From an uncultured Variovorax sp. (GTDB lineage Bacteria; Pseudomonadota; Gammaproteobacteria; Burkholderiales; Burkholderiaceae_C), in NCBI GenBank assembly GCA_903872875.1, contig CAIQMJ010000723.1, forward strand, positions 1-19,508: DNA of 19,508 nucleotides, given 5' to 3'. Every line of letters starts with the position of its first letter. Position 1 is the stretch's first letter. Of the stretch, positions 15,958 to 19,508 are shown in pieces. The notes below the pieces were generated by a model. That model ran no database searches and was not told the DNA's origin. It worked only from the letters and a program-made list of their open reading frames with translations. The position numbers and the translations under genes are program-made.

Positions 15958-17045
15958 AGGGATTGTTCGAGTGCCGCGAGCATCTGCGCGTTGTCGTCGG
16001 CCGTTCCGACGGTCAGGCGCAGGCAATTGGCGAGCAAGGGGTGCATTTTAGAAACGTTCTTGATCAGCACGCCCCGGGCTTTCATGTCCTCGAACGTCCG
16101 GGCCGCGTCGGGTACGCGGATCAGGATCATGTTGGCTTCGCTGCGCCACTGTCTCACGTCGGGCAGACGGGACAGACCGGCGGCCAGCACCCCGCGCTGC
16201 GCGCGGATCTGCTCGGCCTGCGCGGCGAACACGTCGACGTGCTCCAGCGCGAACAACGCGCACTCGCAGTTGAGCACGCTGATGTTGTAGGGCGGACGTA
16301 CCTTGTCGATCTCGTGGATCAGCGCGGCCGGACCCATCATGTAGCCGAGCCGAACGCCGGCGAGGCCGAACTTGCTCAGCGTGCGCATCAACAGCACATG
16401 GCCGTGGCGCGCCACGCGGTCGATGTAGCTCTTCGACGCGAAGGGCTGATAGGCCTCGTCGATCACGACCAGGCCCCCCTGCGCACCCTGGGCTTCGACG
16501 ATCTGCTCGATGACGGCGTCGTCCCAGAGGTTCGCGGTCGGGTTGTTCGGGTACGCGAGGTAGACGATCGACGGCTTCTGCGCCGCGATCGCGGCGAGCA
16601 TGGCCGGGCCGTCGAGCTCGAAGTCGGCGGTGAGCGGGACGCCAACGAAGTTCAGCCCCTGCAGTTGCGCACACATCGCGTACATCACGAAGCCAGGCAC
16701 CGGCGCAAGGATCGTCGCCCCCGGCAGGTCGCAGGCCATCGTGAGGAGCGAGATCAGCTCATCGGAGCCGTTGCCGAGCATCAGCTCGAAGCCTCCGGGC
16801 AACTGCGCGTAACGGGCCAGCGCAAGCTTGAGATCGTTGCCGCGCTCGCCTGGATAGCGGTTCAGCGCGAGCGCACCCAGGCGCTGGCCGAGCGCCTGCT
16901 GCAGCGCAGGCGGCAGGCCGTAGGGGTTCTCCATGGCATCGAGCTTGCGCATGCCGGTGGCGTCCTGCACGGCATAGGCATGCATCGATTGCACGTCTGC
17001 GCGGATGCGGATGAGGGCAGAAGGGGTGGGGGTCGAGTCGGTCAT
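15954..17045 (-). CDS. hisC: Histidinol-phosphate aminotransferase
   Basis: This 363-residue PLP-dependent fold-type I aminotransferase converts imidazole acetol phosphate and glutamate to histidinol phosphate. The PLP lysine is K225 in TLSKFGLAGVRLGY. N168 in YPNNPT and D196 in VIDEAY are the cofactor-contacting residues, and MENPYGLP (38-45) is the usual N-terminal element. It begins directly after the stop of the small exported protein gene (TGAATG) with no ribosome-binding site of its own, so translation is probably coupled. It overlaps hisB by four bases. Confidence 0.97.
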   Translation of the reverse strand: MTDSTPTPSALIRIRADVQSMHAYAVQDATGMRKLDAMENPYGLPPALQQALGQRLGALALNRYPGERGNDLKLALARYAQLPGGFELMLGNGSDELISLLTMACDLPGATILAPVPGFVMYAMCAQLQGLNFVGVPLTADFELDGPAMLAAIAAQKPSIVYLAYPNNPTANLWDDAVIEQIVEAQGAQGGLVVIDEAYQPFASKSYIDRVARHGHVLLMRTLSKFGLAGVRLGYMMGPAALIHEIDKVRPPYNISVLNCECALFALEHVDVFAAQAEQIRAQRGVLAAGLSRLPDVRQWRSEANMILIRVPDAARTFEDMKARGVLIKNVSKMHPLLANCLRLTVGTADDNAQMLAALEQSL

Positions 17046-17405
17046 TCAGTGGGTACAGCGGTAGCTGGTCTGCAGCGCGGACGCCAGCACGAGTTGCACG
17101 GGCATGTCGGCCTCGTAGGTGTCGGCGTTGCGCGAGAGTTCGGCCTGGTAGAGCGTTCGCGCCATTGCGGGCTCGAGCTTGCGGCCCTCGATGCAGAAGC
17201 TTGGCTTCTGGCCGGCCCGGGCCGCGCTTTCGCTCGCTTCGCGCAGGCCTTCCATCAAGCCGACGAGGTAGTAGTTGGCGAAGAGCTTGCCCTCTTTTTC
17301 ATTGACCTCCAGCGTGCGGAGTTCGCGGATGCTCATGGCCTGCGCACTCGCGGCGCCCGCGATGCACACCAGCGCGCACAGCCAGCGAGCCGCCCGCGAT
17401 TTCAT
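17046..17405 (-). CDS. Small exported protein, Rap1a/Tai-immunity-like domain
   Basis: This 119-residue protein has a signal peptide (about 1-23: basic KSRAAR, a hydrophobic core, cleavage near AQA). The mature part of about 96 residues is mostly helical with two cysteines, C71 and C117, likely forming a disulfide. The pattern of a GLMEG-type helix, a FC segment, a middle helix and a terminal ALQTSYRC resembles the Rap1a/Tai immunity domain (PF18602), many members of which are orphan periplasmic proteins. The ATG overlaps the hisD stop (ATGA) and its TGA abuts the hisC ATG, so it is built tightly into the his operon. No toxin partner is nearby. A periplasmic housekeeping role is as likely as immunity. 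Confidence 0.85.
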   Translation of the reverse strand: MKSRAARWLCALVCIAGAASAQAMSIRELRTLEVNEKEGKLFANYYLVGLMEGLREASESAARAGQKPSFCIEGRKLEPAMARTLYQAELSRNADTYEADMPVQLVLASALQTSYRCTH

Positions 17406-18718
17406 TCGAGCCTCATCCGCGCCGCTTCGGCGTGCGCCTGCAAGCCCTCGCCTTCGGCCAGTGTGACGGCGATCGGCCCGAGGACTTGCGCGCCCCTGGC
17501 ACTCACCTCGATCAGGCTGGAGCGCTTCTGGAAGTCGTAGACGCCCAGCGGACTGGAGAAGCGCGCGGTACCGCTGGTCGGCAGCACGTGGTTCGGGCCG
17601 GCGCAGTAGTCGCCCAGGCTCTCGCTGGTATAGGCGCCGAGGAAGATCGCACCGGCGTGGCGCAACAGTGGTTCCCAGCGCTGCGGCTCGCTGCTGCTGA
17701 CTTCGAGATGCTCCGGCGCGATGCGGTTGCTGATCGCACACGCCTCTTCCATGCTTTGCGTGTGGATGAGCGCACCGCGGCCGTTGAGCGACGCGGCGAT
17801 GATCGCGGCGCGCGGCATCGACGGCAGCAACCGGTCGATCTCCTGCTGCACGCGGTCGATGTAGGCCGCGTCGGGGCACAGCAGGATGCTTTGCGCCAGT
17901 TCGTCGTGCTCGGCCTGGCTGAACAGGTCCATCGCCACCCAGTCGGGCCGCGTGCTGCCGTCGGCCAGCACGAGGATCTCGCTCGGCCCCGCGATCATGT
18001 CGATCCCGACGGTGCCGAACACACGACGCTTGGCTGCGGCCACATAGGCGTTGCCCGGGCCGGTGATCTTGTCGACCGCCGGCACCGTCGCCGTGCCGTA
18101 CGCCAGCGCCGCCACGGCCTGCGCGCCACCGATGGTGAAGGCGCGCGTGACGCCTGCGACGTGGGCGGCCGCGAGCACCAGAGGGTTCTTCTCGCCACCC
18201 GGCGTCGGTACGACCATGATGATCTCGCCGACACCCGCGACGTGCGCCGGGACGGCGTTCATCAGCACGCTCGACGGATACGCTGCCTTGCCGCCCGGCA
18301 CGTAGATGCCGACACGGTCCAGCGGCGTGACCTTCTGCCCGAGCAGCGTGCCGTCGGCGTCGCGGTAGCTCCAGCTCTCGCCGCTCGCCTTCATCTGTGC
18401 CTCGTGGTAGCTGCGCACCCGACGGGCCGCGGACTCGAGCGCATCGCGCTGCATCGCAGGCAACGATTCGAAGGCCGAACGCAATTCGTCCGCCGTCAGC
18501 TCCAGCGCGGCCATGTCCGGGACATCGAGGCGGTCGAAGCGCGCGGTGTACTCGAGCACCGCCACATCGCCGCGCAATTGCACGTCGGCCAGGATCTCGG
18601 CCACGCGCTGCTCGATCGCCGCATCGGCTTCGGCCGACCAATGAAGCCGCGCCTTGAAGTCGGCCTCGAAGGTGGGCGAGGCGGTGGACAGGCGGGCAGG
18701 TTTGGCGGTCAGGGTCAT
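17402..18718 (-). CDS. hisD: Histidinol dehydrogenase
   Basis: This 438-residue zinc enzyme oxidises histidinol to histidine in the last two steps, using NAD. Zinc ligands by family alignment are Q268, H271, D370 and H429. E336 and H337 in APEHLEV are the catalytic pair. The PGGKAAYPSS (141-150) and GPGNAYVAAAK (220-230) segments are typical. The length is normal. It follows hisG by 14 bases and overlaps the small exported protein gene by four bases. Confidence 0.98.
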   Translation of the reverse strand: MTLTAKPARLSTASPTFEADFKARLHWSAEADAAIEQRVAEILADVQLRGDVAVLEYTARFDRLDVPDMAALELTADELRSAFESLPAMQRDALESAARRVRSYHEAQMKASGESWSYRDADGTLLGQKVTPLDRVGIYVPGGKAAYPSSVLMNAVPAHVAGVGEIIMVVPTPGGEKNPLVLAAAHVAGVTRAFTIGGAQAVAALAYGTATVPAVDKITGPGNAYVAAAKRRVFGTVGIDMIAGPSEILVLADGSTRPDWVAMDLFSQAEHDELAQSILLCPDAAYIDRVQQEIDRLLPSMPRAAIIAASLNGRGALIHTQSMEEACAISNRIAPEHLEVSSSEPQRWEPLLRHAGAIFLGAYTSESLGDYCAGPNHVLPTSGTARFSSPLGVYDFQKRSSLIEVSARGAQVLGPIAVTLAEGEGLQAHAEAARMRLE

Positions 18719-18732
18719 GGTCAGGTGCCGGG

Positions 18733-19383
18733 CTACTGTGCGGCCACGGAAGGAATGGCGGATTCGAAGGCTTCGACGATGCGACGGATCGGCTCGCGTT
18801 TGAGCTTGAGCGCGGCCTGGTTGATGACCAGTCGGGCGCTGATGTCCATGATGCGTTCGACTTCGACGAGATGGTTCGCCTTGAGCGTGTTGCCGGTCGA
18901 CACCAGGTCGACGATGGCATCGGCCAGGCCGGTCAGCGGTGCGAGTTCCATGCTGCCGTAGAGCTTGATCAGATCGACGTGGACGCCCTTGGTCGCGAAG
19001 AAGTCGCGCGCCAGGCCGACGTACTTGGTCGCGACCTTAAGTCGCGAACCCTGCCGCACGGCAGTGGCGTAGTCGTAGTCGGCCCGCACGGCAACGCTCA
19101 GGCGGCAGGCGGCAATGCGCAGGTCCAGCGGCTGGTAGAGCCCCTGGTTGCCATGCTCCAGCAGGACATCGAGCCCGGTGACGCCGAGGTCGGCGCCGCC
19201 ATACTGCACGTAGGTTGGCACGTCCGATGCGCGGACCAGCACGACACGCACGTCGGGGTTGGTGGTGGCGAGAATGAGCTTGCGCGATTTCTCCGGGTCT
19301 TCGGTGACCTCGATACCGGCAGCGGCCAGCAACGGCATCGTTTCTTCGAAGATGCGGCCCTTGGACAAGGCGAGTGTGATCAT
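18733..19383 (-). CDS. hisG: ATP phosphoribosyltransferase, short form (HisGS)
   Basis: This 216-residue enzyme catalyses the first committed step of histidine synthesis, joining ATP and PRPP. It lacks the C-terminal regulatory (ACT-like) domain of the roughly 300-residue long form, so by family knowledge it should need the HisZ subunit for activity and histidine feedback. LALSKGRIFE (4-13), the YGGADLGVTG loop and the PRPP-binding stretch around DLVSTGNTLKANHL are clear. The ATG overlaps the murA stop by four bases and has GGAG seven bases upstream (19391-19394), supporting this start. Confidence 0.97.
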   Translation of the reverse strand: MITLALSKGRIFEETMPLLAAAGIEVTEDPEKSRKLILATTNPDVRVVLVRASDVPTYVQYGGADLGVTGLDVLLEHGNQGLYQPLDLRIAACRLSVAVRADYDYATAVRQGSRLKVATKYVGLARDFFATKGVHVDLIKLYGSMELAPLTGLADAIVDLVSTGNTLKANHLVEVERIMDISARLVINQAALKLKREPIRRIVEAFESAIPSVAAQ

Positions 19384-19508
19384 GCGTTGGCTCCAGAGAC
19401 GCGCTCGATGTCCGCGCCGAGTCCGCGCAGCTTGGCTTCCATGCGGTCGTATCCGCGGTCCAGGTGGTAGATGCGGTCGACCAGCGTCTCGCCGTCGGCG
19501 ACCAGGCC
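19380..19508 (-). CDS. murA: UDP-N-acetylglucosamine 1-carboxyvinyltransferase, C-terminal end (partial)
   Basis: The last 42 codons and TGA of a gene running off the window edge. The frame ends in VDRIYHLDRGYDRMEAKLRG followed by LGADIERV, which matches the C terminus of MurA (first committed enzyme of peptidoglycan synthesis). Its stop overlaps the hisG ATG (ATGA). The murA-hisG junction is standard in Burkholderiales. I translated this stretch by hand. Confidence 0.92.
   Translation of the reverse strand, partial: GLVADGETLVDRIYHLDRGYDRMEAKLRGLGADIERVSGANA

Noticed and set aside
17046..18920. Minus-strand frame of 624 codons that covers hisD out of frame and reads into the small exported protein
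   Set aside because: Only its last 119 codons (17405-17046) are real. The rest is Arg/Gly/Ala-rich out-of-frame reading of hisD.

Overview
This is a high-GC window with dense, short-spaced operons. Its gene order is typical of Betaproteobacteria, order Burkholderiales. The best fit is a Comamonadaceae-type genome (Variovorax/Acidovorax relatives). This placement rests on recognising gene order and protein families, not on a database search. Supporting points are the order murA-hisG-hisD-hisC-hisB-hisH-hisA-hisF-hisI-hisE-(DUF4870)-hinT-tatA-tatB-tatC followed by a DegS-like protease and petABC, a short-form HisG, and a cytochrome b carrying the PVWY Qo motif.

Layout. Every gene except one lies on the minus strand, so transcription mostly runs from high to low coordinates. 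(1) 7714-19508 is one long co-oriented block. It opens with the 3' end of murA and continues through a near-complete histidine biosynthesis cluster (hisG, D, C, B, H, A, F, I, E). Three genes that are not histidine enzymes sit inside it: a small exported Rap1a-like protein between hisD and hisC, and a RecF/SMC-like AAA ATPase plus a hexose-6-phosphate mutarotase between hisA and hisF. The block ends with a DUF4870 membrane protein, a HIT protein and tatABC. (2) 6447-7607, the only plus-strand gene, encodes a membrane-anchored trypsin-like protease with one PDZ domain. It converges on tatC, and a strong hairpin terminator that looks bidirectional lies between them. (3) 4813-6159, 4043-4816 and 2978-4030 form a minus-strand operon: an MHS-type MFS transporter, a Nif3-like metal protein and a PdxA-family dehydrogenase. 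(4) 20-2856 holds petABC (Rieske protein, cytochrome b, cytochrome c1), the three catalytic subunits of the cytochrome bc1 complex, behind a recognisable sigma70-like promoter.

How it fits together. The his genes supply the histidine pathway except HisZ, which the short HisG is expected to need, and a histidinol-phosphatase, because HisB here has only the dehydratase domain. Both must be encoded elsewhere. TatABC exports folded proteins, and the Rieske protein in this same window has a Tat-like signal, though with Lys-Arg in place of the twin Arg. Four genes use non-ATG starts: TTG for pdxA and GTG for tatB, hinT and the AAA ATPase.

Most of the window is housekeeping sequence. I see no tRNA, rRNA, CRISPR array, transposase or prophage. 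The parts most worth a second look are the exported small protein inside the his operon, the ATPase/mutarotase insertion between hisA and hisF, the identity of the PdxA paralogue beside the transporter, and the Lys-Arg Tat signal. I did not find a clearly new multi-gene system.
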